From: Eleginops maclovinus
Lineage: Eukaryota; Chordata; Actinopteri; Perciformes; Eleginopidae
Assembly: GCF_036324505.1 (NCBI RefSeq)
Contig: NC_086368.1
Span: 4,431,021-4,495,020, forward strand
DNA: 64,000 nt
Direction of reading: 5' to 3'
This document shows positions 35,187 to 47,464 of the stretch, one piece after another. The translations under genes and the position numbers were made by a program. The first letter of the stretch is position 1, and each line of letters opens with the position of its first letter. A model generated the notes under the pieces. It ran no database searches. It worked only from the letters and a program-made list of their open reading frames with translations, and was not told where the DNA came from.

Positions 35187-37107
35187 TTTGAAGAATACCA
35201 GATGAGTAGAAGCATCATAGATGAACCACAACAGCCTTCAATCTCACAGTTCTTGGACAGTCGTGTAGCGCATTACAGCATGAGTCATCCACAGCAGAAG
35301 GCTATCACCAACACAATACTGTCCGATTTGATTATTGATTGCAACCTTTCCCTGTCTATTGTGGAACCCAAGAGTTTTCGGCACTTTCTGACAGTAATTG
35401 ACAGTAAGTACAGCCCAGTGTTTCGCAGAACGTTGACATCAAAAACAGAGAGCCTTGCTGGGGAGAGACGTTCAAGATTAAAAACTCAATTGAGCAACAC
35501 TGAGCATGTTTCAGTCACTGTGGACATTCGGTCTGACCGAAAGATGAGGGGATTCCTTGCTGTCACTGTCCACTGGATAGAGAAAGAGACAGCTAAAGAG
35601 AGGATACAGCTAAATACAAATCTCTTGGCCTGCAATCGCTTCAAAGGCTCACAGCTGAACGAATCTGTGACCAATTTGAGTCAATATGCGATGAATACAA
35701 CATCAAAGATAAATTGGACTAAATTATTAGTGACAATGCTGCTAACATGCGAAAGGCATTCACTGTGTGCTTCCCCAGTGAACAAGAGGATGATGACAGA
35801 GATCATCTTGATGACCCTGATCTCTGGTGTGACTTAACCCTGGAAGAACAGCAAACGGTAGATGCTGCTATGGCAAAGAAACAGCGCCTGCAGTGTTTTG
35901 CGCATACTCTTCAGCTGGTGGTGGGAGACGGTTTGAAAGAAACAAAAGTGGCATATCCTTCTCGTTCCAAGTTATCAAAACTTAGCTCATTGCTGCACAC
36001 AAGCACAACATTCAAAGATGTGTTTGATAGTGAATTTGGGGAACAGAAAGGCGTCCCTGCTGCAGTCAACACAAGATGGAACTCAACACTGAGGCAAGTA
36101 AAGGCAGTTCTCCAGGGTGATCATCTAAAGCTCTGTGCCATTCTAGAAAAGGCTGGGCATAAGGAGTTGTCATTCACACCACGAGAGTGGAATCTGTTGA
36201 AGGAGTAGGTGGACATCTTGAAGCCGTTTGGAGAAGCAACTGATTTGACACAGGGAGAAAAGGTCGTCATAATCAGTGCAGTTGTTCCATCCGTCTTGTC
36301 CCTCAATCATCCCCTTGAGCAGCTGAAGCCTGAAGTTCGTTTCCTGAGCGGCCTGGTCGGAAGTCTCCAGGCATCCCTGAGCAAAAGATTTCTTGGGATC
36401 ATCATTAACGTGAAAATGGCCAGGACTCAAGATGGGATCACTGCCCCCTTTTCAGACCCAGTCTACCTCAAAGCAGCCGCCTTGGATCCAGCCTTTTCTC
36501 TGCTGTGGGTGGAGCACCATGTACTGGTCAATCGTGACATCAAGGCAGAGGTGGCTCAACAAGTTAAAGGTAAATATTATTGACTTCAATGCAACTTTCT
36601 TTCTCGTAGTCTGATCTTATTGACAGCATCAGTAATTGCATTTTTCAGTCTAACACTGTATCACCAACACCAATGGTAATAAGGGCTCTTTTGTGTCTGC
36701 TGTTGTTAAATGTTTTTCCAGAATTGATCCTGCAAGATGCTGCAGAGACTGAGCAACCTGTGCCTCTGGTTGATGAAGAAGAGCAAGAGGACCTTGGACA
36801 AGGAGAAGGGCTGTTTGCTGCATACCATAGGAGGCAGAAGAAGGATGTTGGGACCACTCCAGCACTACAGCTAAGTCACTACCTAGACACAGCCGAAGGA
36901 CAGAACGCCCTTTTGTTCTGGGCACTGAACATGAAGTCTCTTCCTTCACTCTTCCGGGTGGCCACCAGAGTCTTGGCAGTGCCTGCCTCTAGTGCTCCAG
37001 TGGAGCGAGTTTTCAGCCATGGTGGCATCATACTACGTCCCCATCGTGCACAAATGACTGACAGACTTTTGGCCAATTTGATCCTTTGCAAATGCAATGC
37101 AGCATAG
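35187..37107 (+). pseudogene. hAT (ZBED-like) transposase, exons 2-3
   Basis: Exon 2 runs from acceptor 35186/35187 to a donor near 36570 (aag/gtaaatatt), exon 3 from 36721 to TAG at 37105-37107. Motifs: VSVTVDIRSDRKMRGFLAVT (first catalytic Asp region), [12 protein letters not shown] (the C-x2-H block), RWNSTLRQ (Arg-Trp after the second acid), and the hAT dimerisation tail AVPASSAPVERVFSHGG. A frameshift near 35700-35750 and an in-frame TAG near 36206 disable it. Confidence 0.85.
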
Positions 37108-37174
37108 GGCCCTGACATAGCAAACGCAACTCTATTCATTGTCATGTTCATGAGACTTCACATCTAGTCCCCAT

Positions 37175-37175
<1 letters not shown>

Positions 37176-37252
<77 letters not shown>
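37176..37252 (+). repeat. (CA)n microsatellite
   Basis: About 38 uninterrupted CA units just past the hAT transposase gene, still within the hAT. Confidence 0.97.
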
Positions 37253-37254
<2 letters not shown>

Positions 37255-37667
37255 TTTGGGGAGTGAAGATATCTTGTATAAAGTGGTGACATGTTTGAAA
37301 AGGTTAAGGTTACACTTAGGTTTTGAAAAAAGACTGAAATGTTTTGTATAAAGTGGTAACACATTTGGAAAAGTTACATTCAACTGTTTTTGTGATCCTC
37401 CAAATACCTGTTTGAGGGTGAAGACATGTTTTTTACTTCAAGGCCAGATTTAAGTTTTAAGGTGAAGAGTGTTTTGCAAAAATGAGGATCTTTTGAGACA
37501 GTTATAGTGCAATAAGCAATGGAAATACAATGTCAGCACTTTCTGTGGAAATTACATTTGCCTTTGTTTATTTCAAATGTGTTTGAACAATGTTCTTGGT
37601 TTGATAAATATATACAGATCTTAAAAGCATACATGATTTGTGTAAATATTATTTCTCCGTTGTTAAA

Positions 37668-37828
37668 AGGACTTGAAACTCAAACGGTAGGACTTGGGAC
37701 TTGACTTGAGACTTGTCGGTCTTGACTTGGGACTTGACTCTGGACTTGCTTGTCTTGACTCCGGACTTGAAAGCAAAGACTTGAGACTAACTTGTGACTT
37801 GCTAAACAATGACTTGGTCCCACCTCTG
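37668..37828 (+). repeat. hAT right end with GACTTG subterminal repeats
   Basis: At least ten copies or near-copies of gacttg(g/a) in 150 bases, as at the left end (21840-22010). They lie in the same orientation on both ends rather than inverted. Likely transposase-binding sites by analogy with other hATs. Confidence 0.75.
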
Positions 37829-38139
37829 GAAATAACATTGTCTGTCAACTGTGTGAAATAAGAGGATTAGATTACTTAGGCCAATTTACGAACATGTTGT
37901 TGTGACTTAAGCAATTTGAAACCTGACAGGCCTTATTACTTCTGGAGTAAGTGACTTAGGCAAAACAGTGCACTTCTCTTTTCTGCACTACTGTGAGAAA
38001 TCATGGGGCTGGGTCAGCCACAAACAGTTTAAAATGCTAGAGGAGCACACAGAGACTCAGAAAACAGAGGGCAGTTTGGCCCTGGTTGGCCCTTTAATTC
38101 ATATATCAAACTCAAAAATTGCAACATTACAACTTATTC

Positions 38140-40060
38140 TTAGCTAAATAAAACTAAAGGCAAGTATATCAAATGCTGAGGAGGCAAAGAACTGATGACA
38201 CTCGACGGGCATGACATTTTTCATGGACTGAAGGTCCTGAAACTTCCTCTCCTTGATTGGCAGAGTGTGTGGAAACATTCTAATCCATGGTATTGCCCTA
38301 TTTGACACCTGAAACCTCTGGCAGTGCTTCCCACGCAGAGTTCTCCGAGAAGGATAGCTTGTAATGGACTTTGCCATCTCTGCTAAACTGAAGAGCCCGC
38401 AAATAATGTACAGTTGGATCTCCACATTTTTTGCCTGGTCTGATGCTTAAGAAGTGAGAGCCATTCATTTGCAGGAACTCATCATGCTTGACCATCTTCA
38501 CATGGTAGGGTGAGGGTCTTATTCTTGTAATCTGGAGTATGATCATGAAGTCTCTCGGGATGATGATATCCGTTATCATTTTGCGTTCAATGGTACTTTG
38601 CATGCTGTCACATTCCATTTGTGTGTGACCTGCAACAAGGTACTTCTGTGTTATTAGTACCCTGTATTTCCTGGCAAGATCGGAAAAGGCATTCGCCACA
38701 TTTGCATTACGGTTCTGATAACCGAAACCATCGCTTCACACTACTATCGCCTTGATTTCTGGATTGTCTTTGATCACACCTTCAAAATGGCGATATTGAA
38801 GGTGTGCAAATGAGGTCGCCCTCCGACTCATCCAAATACAGCAGTACCCTTCTTTTGATTTCAAGTCAAAGAGGGTAAAGTTATGGAGCTGCAGCTTTGT
38901 TTTATAATACCGGCTGCTGGCTTGGGTTTTTGGACACAGCAGCACGGCTTGCAAATCCATTGTCCAAACAGACTTCTCATTGTTTGCAGAATCCTTGTTG
39001 CGGGATTTCTCTTGCCTCGCCTCCTCCTTCTGGTTCACATGTGCCTCACAAACATCACACTGATCTTTTCGTGGAATGAAAATGGAATACTTTCCATCAT
39101 GGAACACATGTGTGAAATGCTGGATCCCAACTGCTTTCACCTCAGCAGTTGCAGCTGCCTGTTGATATTCCCGATGTAATTGGGAGATGGTTGTGCCTGG
39201 TTGAAGGAACTTCTTGTCTTTGAATGTTGCTGTGCTTCTGCCGTAGTGCGAATCAACAGTTGGCAGATCCTTCAACCAGTCCTTAAGGAAATCTCTGTCA
39301 GGTTGCCATGTCAGCAGTTTCCAGCTTTGCATTTTTGCCACTCTTAGGTCCAGACGTAGTTGGCGGGTCTGCCACTTGTTCGTCATGATCAATGGTGTCT
39401 TTGTTCAGCCAGTGTGTAATGGTTCTTTCAGGGATACCAAGTGTAGAAGAAAAAAGAACTTTGCACACTTTAAGATTCGTCCATCCTGAAGTTTCAGTTG
39501 GTAGGATAATTATGAACTACGCCTGGATCCCTCACCAACTTTCTTTTGCTTCATGGCAACCTTTGTGACCAAAGTGCTGACGTATAACCGGTGTTCTTCC
39601 CAGTTGTTCATTGACCAAACTTTCTGAAATATCCACTGCCTCTGCTCTTCTGTAATGGATTGACAGTCTCGAGTCGTGACTCGTTAACAGAACTTCGAAT
39701 TGCAGGGAGGACCCATAGCGTTTGCAGCTATTTCTTTGCCACATTTGGCCTTGTATGCCATTCCTTTGAGACGTTTCTTCTTGGATTCATTTTGCTTCCA
39801 TGTTTCTGGGCTGAGGTATTTATGTTGTTTCCTTTTGACCATACTGTTTTCATACACATCCTCATACATATCCTCTAGATGAGGACCATGATGTTCTGAA
39901 GTTGCTGCCAGACTGTCTTCATTTTCAGGGACAGAGGACTCATCAGAAGATGGATTGTAGTTTGGGTCTATGATCACATCATCATCATCATCTGTGTCTT
40001 CTTCATGGTGTGGAGGTCTACTTGGAATCTTCAGCAACACTGTCTTCTTCAATGAGAGTG
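38140..40060 (-). pseudogene. DDE-type transposase, Sola-like
   Basis: Minus strand. N-terminal part (40052-39535): acidic leader (EEDTDDDDDVIIDP) then KKKRLKGMAYKAKCGKE. A middle piece near 39500-39400 reads LGIPERTITHWL. The main part (39392-38300) has LPTVDSHYGRS, IFIPRKDQCDVCEAH (Cys pair), VWTMDLQAVLLCP (first Asp), SDGFGYQNRN (second Asp) and GHTQMECDSM (Glu). I know this set from a widespread animal transposase group. Defects: a frameshift near 39350, and a TGA just before SDGFGYQ (near 38734). Otherwise close to intact. Confidence 0.75.
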
Positions 40061-40382
40061 TTTAAGTTATTGTCTGTTCCATCTGATACAGGGTCTTGAC
40101 CTGGTACATGCTGCTCCACCTCTTTAACGACGGTCTTATTTTCATTGGATGACTCCGGATCGGTCTCCGAAAAGTCAAGTGCATCTCCTACCAAAAAGGA
40201 ATAGATATACGGTCACGATTGTGTGATCATTATGAAAAAAATGTTTGTAATTGCCCAATGGTCCCTTGTATTAAACATTAAAGCTATACCAAGAATATTA
40301 TTTAGCCACATTCATTTAAAAAAAACATTTAATCTTTCGAAATAAGATGGAAATAAAACGTGGAAAAAGGAGACAATAATCA

Positions 40383-40748
40383 CATTTTCAAGGTCCCCTA
40401 TTATACTGTTTTTCATCAATATATTATAGGTCTCAGATATACAAAACATGCCTCTGTGTTTGGCTCCAAATACCAAACAGATCACTCATTGCAGCATCCC
40501 ATAACCCCTCTGTTTCAGCACAGTTTCAAAAGTGCTAATTCTCTGTCTGTTACTTTAGATGAAAATAAGGAGCCACTCCCCACGCCCCTCTGAGAGATAT
40601 TTGGTTAAAAACAACACAATGGTGCCCTAGGAGGAGATTCAGTGGATAAGGGGGGGGGGGGGGGGGGGGGGGGGGGTCTCGCCTTAGTTGGTGATTGGCT
40701 AACGGTAACATAAGCCAAACAATTGTTTAGCATAATAGGTGACCTTTA
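40383..40748. mobile_element. MITE with poly-G tract
   Basis: Left end aaggtcccctattatactg and right end cataataggtgacctttaa are inverted copies. Inside is a run of 27 G (40650-40676). Non-coding, inserted upstream of the Sola-like transposase gene. Confidence 0.7.
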
Positions 40749-41099
40749 AGAATTAAAACAGACAAACGCAAAATTTACATTTCCTAATTCATAATTATGC
40801 ATTAATTGTTACTGTGACTTTTGAAGCATCGGTAGCGTCGGTAGCTACAGTAACTTTAAGTTGTGAAAGTAAAAGACTAAATAACTACACAACATTTATA
40901 GCATTTATTTATTTGATATATGGCCTAAGTCACACTCTTGACATAGGCCATTATACTACCAGGGTAGGAACAGCACTATATTTTCAATAAGGATTTAGGC
41001 GATTTTACCAGAGGTGGCCAGCATCAATAAGAGATGATTTAGGCAAAAAAAACATTTTCTCCAAAATATGACTTAGGCCATGAGTTTAAGAAGGGGACG
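40749..41099 (+). repeat. Right terminal region of the Sola-like element
   Basis: Carries several near-copies of a taggc motif (atggcctaagtcac, ggatttaggcg, gatttaggcaa, gacttaggcc) and ends in the inverted end. Subterminal repeats of this sort usually bind transposase. Similar motifs (acttaggcc, acttaggca) occur at 37876-37976 on the inner side. Confidence 0.6.
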
Positions 41100-41103
41100 T
41101 TAT

Positions 41104-42988
41104 GATGGTTTCCTCCTTCAGAGGTGAAATAATAATGGGGGCAGATTTTAATTGTGCCCCTAATCTACTTTTAGACCGGTCTACCAGAAATGACACCTCC
41201 CATTCTAATTCCCGCAGGGCGATAATTCACTTTGTGTCAGAACTGCACCTATGTGATATCTGGAGAATCAAAAATCCCCAATACTCGAGAATATACTCTT
41301 GCCACTCCATCACACGCCACACACAGTCCTGCATAGATTATTTCTTGATTTCTAAATCCCTCACAGTTTATATACTGTGAGGGTATATGTATAGCATGTC
41401 AGCAGGTTGGTGCCTCACCGAGCAGCCGTTCTCAGTGTTTGAACGTGAATATGAAAATTCAGCGATTTTGGATCAAAATAATGTAAAACTGGTGAAATTA
41501 AAAGGAAAATAACTTTATAATACAAACAACTGGATAAATATGATCATTACATTTATTTCTTCATTTTACTTTTCATGATGACAGGTGAGGCACGGCCTCA
41601 CCTGCCTCCCCTCACCACACGTCACTGCTATTCCAATGCTTACCGTTACCACCACCAACTAACTTCTTTTCAAATATGCAGACGAGCGAGACTGCATCTC
41701 TCCCTACTTTACTTATCTTATAACAGGGGTGGGCTGAAACTCCCCAACCTCAAATGGTATTACTGGGCAAGCCAACTGTGGACAACCTCTTTTTGGTTTA
41801 GATCTACTTCATTCCTCTCTTGGGTGCATATTGAAAGAGAAACTTCTCACCTACCTCTACATTTGTATCTTTACTCTGGTGATCTGGCAAAACTACGGGA
41901 AGCCACAGGCAATCCGTTTGTTTCAAATACTATCCGTGTATGGCATGAAGTTCATAAATACCTCAATGTTTCCCTTAAAATGTCCCAGTTCACACCCATT
42001 TGGGGAAACAACAATTTCCCTCCAGGGGAAAAAGACAGAGGATTCAAACTTTGGGCAGACAAAGGTATTTGGAAAATATCAGATATTTTTCATGAAGGTG
42101 TTCTTATGTCTTTTGAAGATATCAGACAGAACTTTGATCTATCAGTTAAACACTTTTTCAAGTACCTTCAAATTAGAGACTTCCTTTATAAGACTCAAAA
42201 AAACCTCACCTTGCCTGATCTGTCAGCAATAGAAAAGGTGGTAGCTTGCCCTAACCCCCAGAGAAGACTTGTCTCTCTATTCTCTATAGGACTCTAATGT
42301 CAGGGTCACAGGAGTCATCTGATGACATGAGACTTGCCTGGTGTGCTGACCTAGAGGAAGACTTAACTGAGCCTGAATGGCTAACCATTTGTAACATTTC
42401 TCAGGCACAAACATACAATTCAGCTCTCAGACTCTTACACTATAAGTGGGTTATGAGGCTATATATCACTCCTGTAGTCCTGAATCATTTCAATGGTAAT
42501 ATTCCTGATGTATGATTTAAATGTGATGCACATACAGGGACTCTTTTCCATTGTTTATGGTCCTGTACAAAATTACAAGAATTTTGGAGAGATGTTATTA
42601 ATATTCTTAGACAATTGCAAAATGTTGGAAATCTACACAAAGACCAACTACAAAATGCTGGCTAGAGGACATTGTTCAAGTTATATCAATGGAGAAAATA
42701 ACATATTCAATGAAAGGAAAATACTTCCTTTTTGGACTTTGTTAAGGGCCCATAATTTCTCAATGCCCTAAAGTGATACTACCCCTCCATAAAGCCAGAG
42801 GGCATAGGTAAGCCATATCACCCTTTAACCTCTGTACCAATGTGTGTGCCATCATTTTGTTTTTGGTTTTTTTCTCTTCTCCCTTTCCTTTATTTTGCAG
42901 TTAGTGGTTGTGTTTTTTATTGTGGGTTGTTTGTGTCTTGAGAAAAACTTAATAATAATACAATAAACACATTTTGAAAAAAAACAAA
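41104..42988 (+). mobile_element. L1/Tx1-type LINE (inner, plus strand), 3' part
   Basis: Continues the LINE cut at 21714: endonuclease end (GEIIMGADFNCAPN; IDYFLISKSL) at 41104-41383, then a break where the RT core is missing, then the ORF2 C-terminus (RGGLKLPNLKWYYWASQL at about 41730-41790; LHYKWVMRLYITPV; a CHTGTLFHCLWSC-like finger near 42530). The A-rich tail ends at 42988 and is followed by the target duplication. Confidence 0.8.
41385..41635. mobile_element. Unassigned insertion replacing the RT core of the inner LINE
   Basis: About 250 bases of unrelated sequence. Its right part, gaggcacggcctcacctgcc, followed by tcaccacacgtcactgc, is a motif I recognise from fish DNA transposons or MITEs but cannot name. 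LINE reading stops before and restarts after it with about half of ORF2 missing, so a deletion accompanied the event. Confidence 0.45.
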
Positions 42989-44679
42989 AAAGATGTTATG
43001 CTCCATAATCACTTCACGGTCCGTAGAGAGTCCTTGTCTACGGTTGTATTTTAAATGTTTAACCCCTCAACCCCCCACCCACAGGTATGGTTAGGCCACA
43101 GATAATAAAATAACCAAATAAGTCAGATGAAATCATAAGTGAAACAAATATAACATTTGAAAAAAAATTATAAATTAAAAGAATAAAGTCAAGTTAAGCA
43201 AAAACAGTCTGTAAGAATCCGGTATAAGGGAAGAAAATAATAGTAGACATTGTGGTCCTGCTGATAAAAAAGGAAAAAAAAAAGGTTTCAGTAAGAGGGA
43301 AAAGGAAATATAGTGGAGTAGTCTAGGTTAAAAGACAAAGGGTCATGGTGGAAGGGCAGTAATATGAATGGTCACTTTTATTTTATTTTCCTTTCAGGGA
43401 GCTACCTGCGACTCAGCGTAGGGAGTGATAGGGAGTTATTTTATAAGGACTTATAGTGGGTCCCAGGAAGTACGGAAGGATTTCAGAGATCCTTTTAATG
43501 AGAATCTTAACTTCTCCATCTGAAGGCATTGTAAGACATCCTGTATCCAATGATTATGTGTTGGTGGGAAAGCATATATCCATTTGAAGATAATACAACG
43601 TCTAGCTAGTAGAGGGGTGAAGGCAATGACACGGCGTATAGTAGTGGGCATATTCTCAGATGGGGGGAAGCCGAACAATGCAGCCTTAGGATTAGGGTCT
43701 ATCTTTGTGTTAAAGGCCTGTTCAATGGTTCCAAATATGTCGGACCAAAATTTTTCCAGGTCCGGGCAACTCAGAACATGTGTAGATGATCAGCTGGGGA
43801 TTGATTGCATCTGTTACAGGCATCACTCCGATCCGGGAATATTTTAGCCAGCTTAGCGTTGGTAAAGTGAGTTCTGTGGAGCACCTTGCACTGGAGTAGG
43901 CCATGTCTAGCACAGATAAATGATGTATGGACTAGGTTGAGAACGTCACTTCATTGATCATCAGAAATGTTCCCAGAGCTCCTTAAGAGGTACCATAGGG
44001 CCGGACTCAGGGAACAAATCTGGCCATAGAGAACTGAAACCAAGCGCTTTTGATCAGGGTCGAGTGTGAGAAATGTATCAATCGGTGAAATGGGGAAATT
44101 GCCTGACTTGGAAAAATGGAACAGATGACTGTTGGGCAGGTTGAATTTGACTGACAGGGACTCAAAGGATGAAAAGTCTCCACGTCATCAAACGTCGCGA
44201 GACCACTGTTCAACCAAACACGGAAAGCCGGAACAGTACATGATGGGGAGAATAGGTGATTGTTTGAAATTGGGGCATGAACCGAAGCTCTATGTAACCC
44301 GTGCTGTTTCCTGAATTGGAGCCAAATGCTTATGGTGCTAGTAACAATTGGGTTACTCAAATTTTTATGGGTCGCTACAGGGAGCTGAGAGCAGATTATA
44401 GAGTGTAAAGAGCAGAAATTGACAACTCTATATGTACCCAAGGTGGGCAGGGGCCTGAAAGTTTACAGTTAGTCCAATAGAGGAGTTGGTTAATGTTAGA
44501 GGCCCAGAAATAGTGGCGAAAGTTGGGGAACGCCAGGCCCCATTCTGATTTAGGGAGTTGGAGACACAACCTTCTAATACACGCAGGGTTGTTGTTCCAG
44601 ATGAACGCATTCAACTGCTTATCAAGATCAGTGAAAAAATATTTATTGATGCACACTAGTGGCTGAAAGTTTTTAGGGA

Positions 44680-45275
44680 GCAGGAGCCGGATTCACAAAA
44701 GTGCTCTTAAGATAAAACACGAGTAAATTCTTAAGAAAAAAATAGGATGTTCCTAAGAATGTTCTTAAACGCTATTCACCATTTTTTCTCAAGAATTGTC
44801 GTATGTCTTAGGAACTTCTTAGTTTTCTCACTTGAGATGTTCTTAGATTTTGAACGTAAGATCACTCGCGTGACTGCAACGTTTTTAACTGTTAACTAAA
44901 AATGGAGGATAGCTTTTACACGCGATCAAAATGCTGAGGCATGTCCAAGAGCAGCTCCTGCAGGTGGAGAGGGAGAAGCTGCTCATAGAGACGGAGAAGC
45001 TACATCTTGCCAGAGCAAAGTTTGATTTAAAAAATAATTTTGAAACCATAAGAAAATACGAATTGCTCACATAGGTTTTCACGTGTTGTTTATTATGTTT
45101 CCATGAATCTCCTCCTTATGAGATCTTGTCTCACTTGTATGCCAGAATTACATGGGGCGGGCTGAAAGGCCCATTTCAGTTATATATCAACTGTCAAAAC
45201 ATGCTTTATGTGATAGGCTACATTCACACAAGAGTACTCTGACCAACTTAAATTAACTTTTAATTAAAATATGGG
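44680..45275 (+). mobile_element. Harbinger-like element inside the outer LINE
   Basis: Interrupts the LINE just after its YADD block; LINE coding resumes on both sides. The left end begins gccggattcacaaaagtgctcttaa-like sequence with repeated cttaag/ttcttaag motifs. It carries the short gene below. The right border is approximate and no 3-bp duplication was confirmed, so the superfamily call is tentative. Confidence 0.5.
44931..45074 (+). CDS. C-terminal coiled coil of a Harbinger MYB-like protein
   Basis: A 47-residue open frame starting MLRHVQEQLLQVEREKLLIE and ending in TAG at 45072-45074. The regular Leu/Glu/Lys heptads match the C-terminal tail of MYB/SANT-like proteins that accompany Harbinger transposases. 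The MYB domain and the transposase are absent, so this is a remnant of a larger gene. A chance reading is possible given its length. Confidence 0.45.
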   Translation: MLRHVQEQLLQVEREKLLIETEKLHLARAKFDLKNNFETIRKYELLT

Positions 45276-47464
45276 GGGGAGAGAGGATAAAGGGTTCGAG
45301 ATCAGAAGAAGAAGGTCATCAGCGTAGAGAGACAATTTATGAACCATGCCGTGACGCGTGAAGCCCTCAAACCTATCATGGCTTCTGAGCCAGATAGCGA
45401 GAGGTTCAATAGCTATATTGAACAACAGCGGCGAAAGAGGACAGCCCTGGCGCGTACCACGTTGGAGAGAGAAAGGGGGAGATCAAATGCCATTAGTGTA
45501 TACAGAGGCAGATGGAGAGGTATATAGGAGTTTAATCCAGGAAATAAATTGGGAATCAAAACCAAATTTATCAAGAATAAAAAATAAGTAACCCCACTCA
45601 ACCCTATCGAAGGCCTTCTCTGCGTCAAGTGTCAGTATGACTTCCGGGATGTTAGAGGAAGGAGAGAAAATTATATTGAGAAACCTCCTTGTGTTAAAAA
45701 AATAATGTCTCCCCACCATAAAGCCTGTTTGGTCCCACAAAATTATATCTGGCAGTACACCTTGGAGGCGGATAGCCAGTATTTTGGTCAGTATCTTACA
45801 GTCCACCCTTAACAGTGAGATTGGTCTGTAACTGCCACATGAAGTAGGATCTTTGTCTTTCTTGAGAAGCAAGGATATAGAGGCAATGGACAAAGTTTCG
45901 GGCAATCGGCCAGACTGGAAAGAGTCATTGTACATTCTAGCCAAAATCAGGGCTAACTTGGAAGAATATGCCTTATAAAATGTGATTGTATATCCGTCGG
46001 GCCCAGGAGACTTCCCACTTTGCATTGATTTTATTGCATCATGTATCTCAAGGGTGGAGCTGGGGCTGCCCAATTCGTAAGCGATGTTCTCGTTGATTTT
46101 GAGGTATGTTAGGGAGTTGACAGGATTGGGGGTCATGGTGGGGATCGGGGGACATTCCGAAGTGTAGAGATTGGTGTAAAATTCCAAGAAAGACCTGTTA
46201 TTATCAGCTGGGTTAGAAGTAAGGTTGCCATCAGACAATCTGACTTGGGGAATCAATCTGGACGCACGAGCCTGTTGAGCTAGGAGTCTACCAGCCTTGT
46301 CGCCCTGCTCAAAGTAACGCTGCCTACACTGTCTCAGTTGTCTCTCAATAATGCCTGTCATCAGAAGATCGTGTTCTGAATGTAGCAGGAGGCGTTTGTT
46401 ATAGAGAGAAGGAGAGGGAGAGTATGTTTCATCGAGTAAGTGAAGCTAATCACAGATTTCAGAAAGCCGAGCCTTTTCATCTTTTCTCTTACGTGCAGTG
46501 TACGAAATGACCTGTCCCCGCACAGTGGCCTTAAGAGCCTCCCAAAGAATACCGCAAGTAGTGTAGGAAGTGTCATTCATTTCAATGTAGGAAGAAATCT
46601 GAGTGGAAACATAGTCTCTAAATTCACTGTCTGACAGCAGGGGAGAACTGAATTTGCATAATGGAGGGGGAGACATACCAAGAGGGAAATTAATGTCAAC
46701 TGATGTGGGAGAATGATCTGAGATGGCTATAGGATGGTATTCGCATGAATTGACCAGATGAATCAAATTGTTATCAAGTAAAAATAAATCAATTTGTGAA
46801 AAAGTGTGGTGCCTGTGCGAGAAGAAGGAAAAGGCTCTACTTTGTGGGTTAATAGGTCTCCAGGGGTCTGAGAGTCCTAATTGTGATGCATTGTGCAGTA
46901 CTACCTTGGCTGATTTGGAGAGAGTAGATTGTGTGAGCGATGACCTGTCGAGACTCACGCAAATTCCAGTCCCCGGCCATAATAATACAATGGTTGTCGG
47001 CATTGGTAATTCGTGCGAAGAGGTTCACAAAAAAATGATCATCATCACAGTTGGGAGCGTAGATAGAAGCTAGTATTACTAGTGTGTTCTGTAGCATGCC
47101 TGAAACTATGACATTAGCGACCATGATATTTAATTTGTCAATTCAAATCTGACATTCTTGTGAATAATAATTGCTGCCCCTCTGGCTTTGAGAATTTTGA
47201 GTGGAACAAGTGGCTCATGCATGCCCTTTTAATACGAAGGGTATCAGAGGATTTAAGATGAGTTTCCTGTAGGAATATGATATCTCCATTAAGATGTTGC
47301 TGCCATGTCATTACCTTACCAATTTTAGTAGCATTGTTCATGCCCTTAGTATTCCAGGAAACCAGGCGCACTCATCTACCTGTCGTTGTCATGGCGGAAA
47401 CCATCTAAGAAGTTCCTCGAAGAGAAGTTGACCTGGACAAACACAGTCTTGCATACACAGGAAA

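Larger units (their letters stand above)
43451..47371 (-). pseudogene. L1-type ORF2 (endonuclease, RT, C-terminus), broken
   Basis: In order on the minus strand: RLVSWNTKGMNNATK and DIIFLQETHLKS (endonuclease) at 47371-47138; LASIYAPNCDDDHFF and MAGDWNLRES; a linker; RT with SGKSPGPDGYTITFYKAY, CGSYRPISLLRVDCKILTKI, LTLDAEKAFDRVEWGYLF (46361-45483) and the catalytic YADD at about 45315-45326; then, past the Harbinger-like insertion, LCLQLPKSEWGLAFPNFRHY and a C-terminal part with RRVIAFTPLLARRCI. Multiple frameshifts. Confidence 0.88.
43001..47464 (-). mobile_element. L1/Tx1-type LINE (outer, minus strand), 5'-truncated
   Basis: Minus strand ORF2 from about 47371 down to 43451, then 3' UTR to 43001 and, past the later insertion, 19171-19930. 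No ORF1 is present, so the copy is 5'-truncated, as is usual for L1-type insertions. It sits in intron 7 of the relic transglutaminase. Interrupted by a Harbinger-like element at about 44680-45275. Confidence 0.8.
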
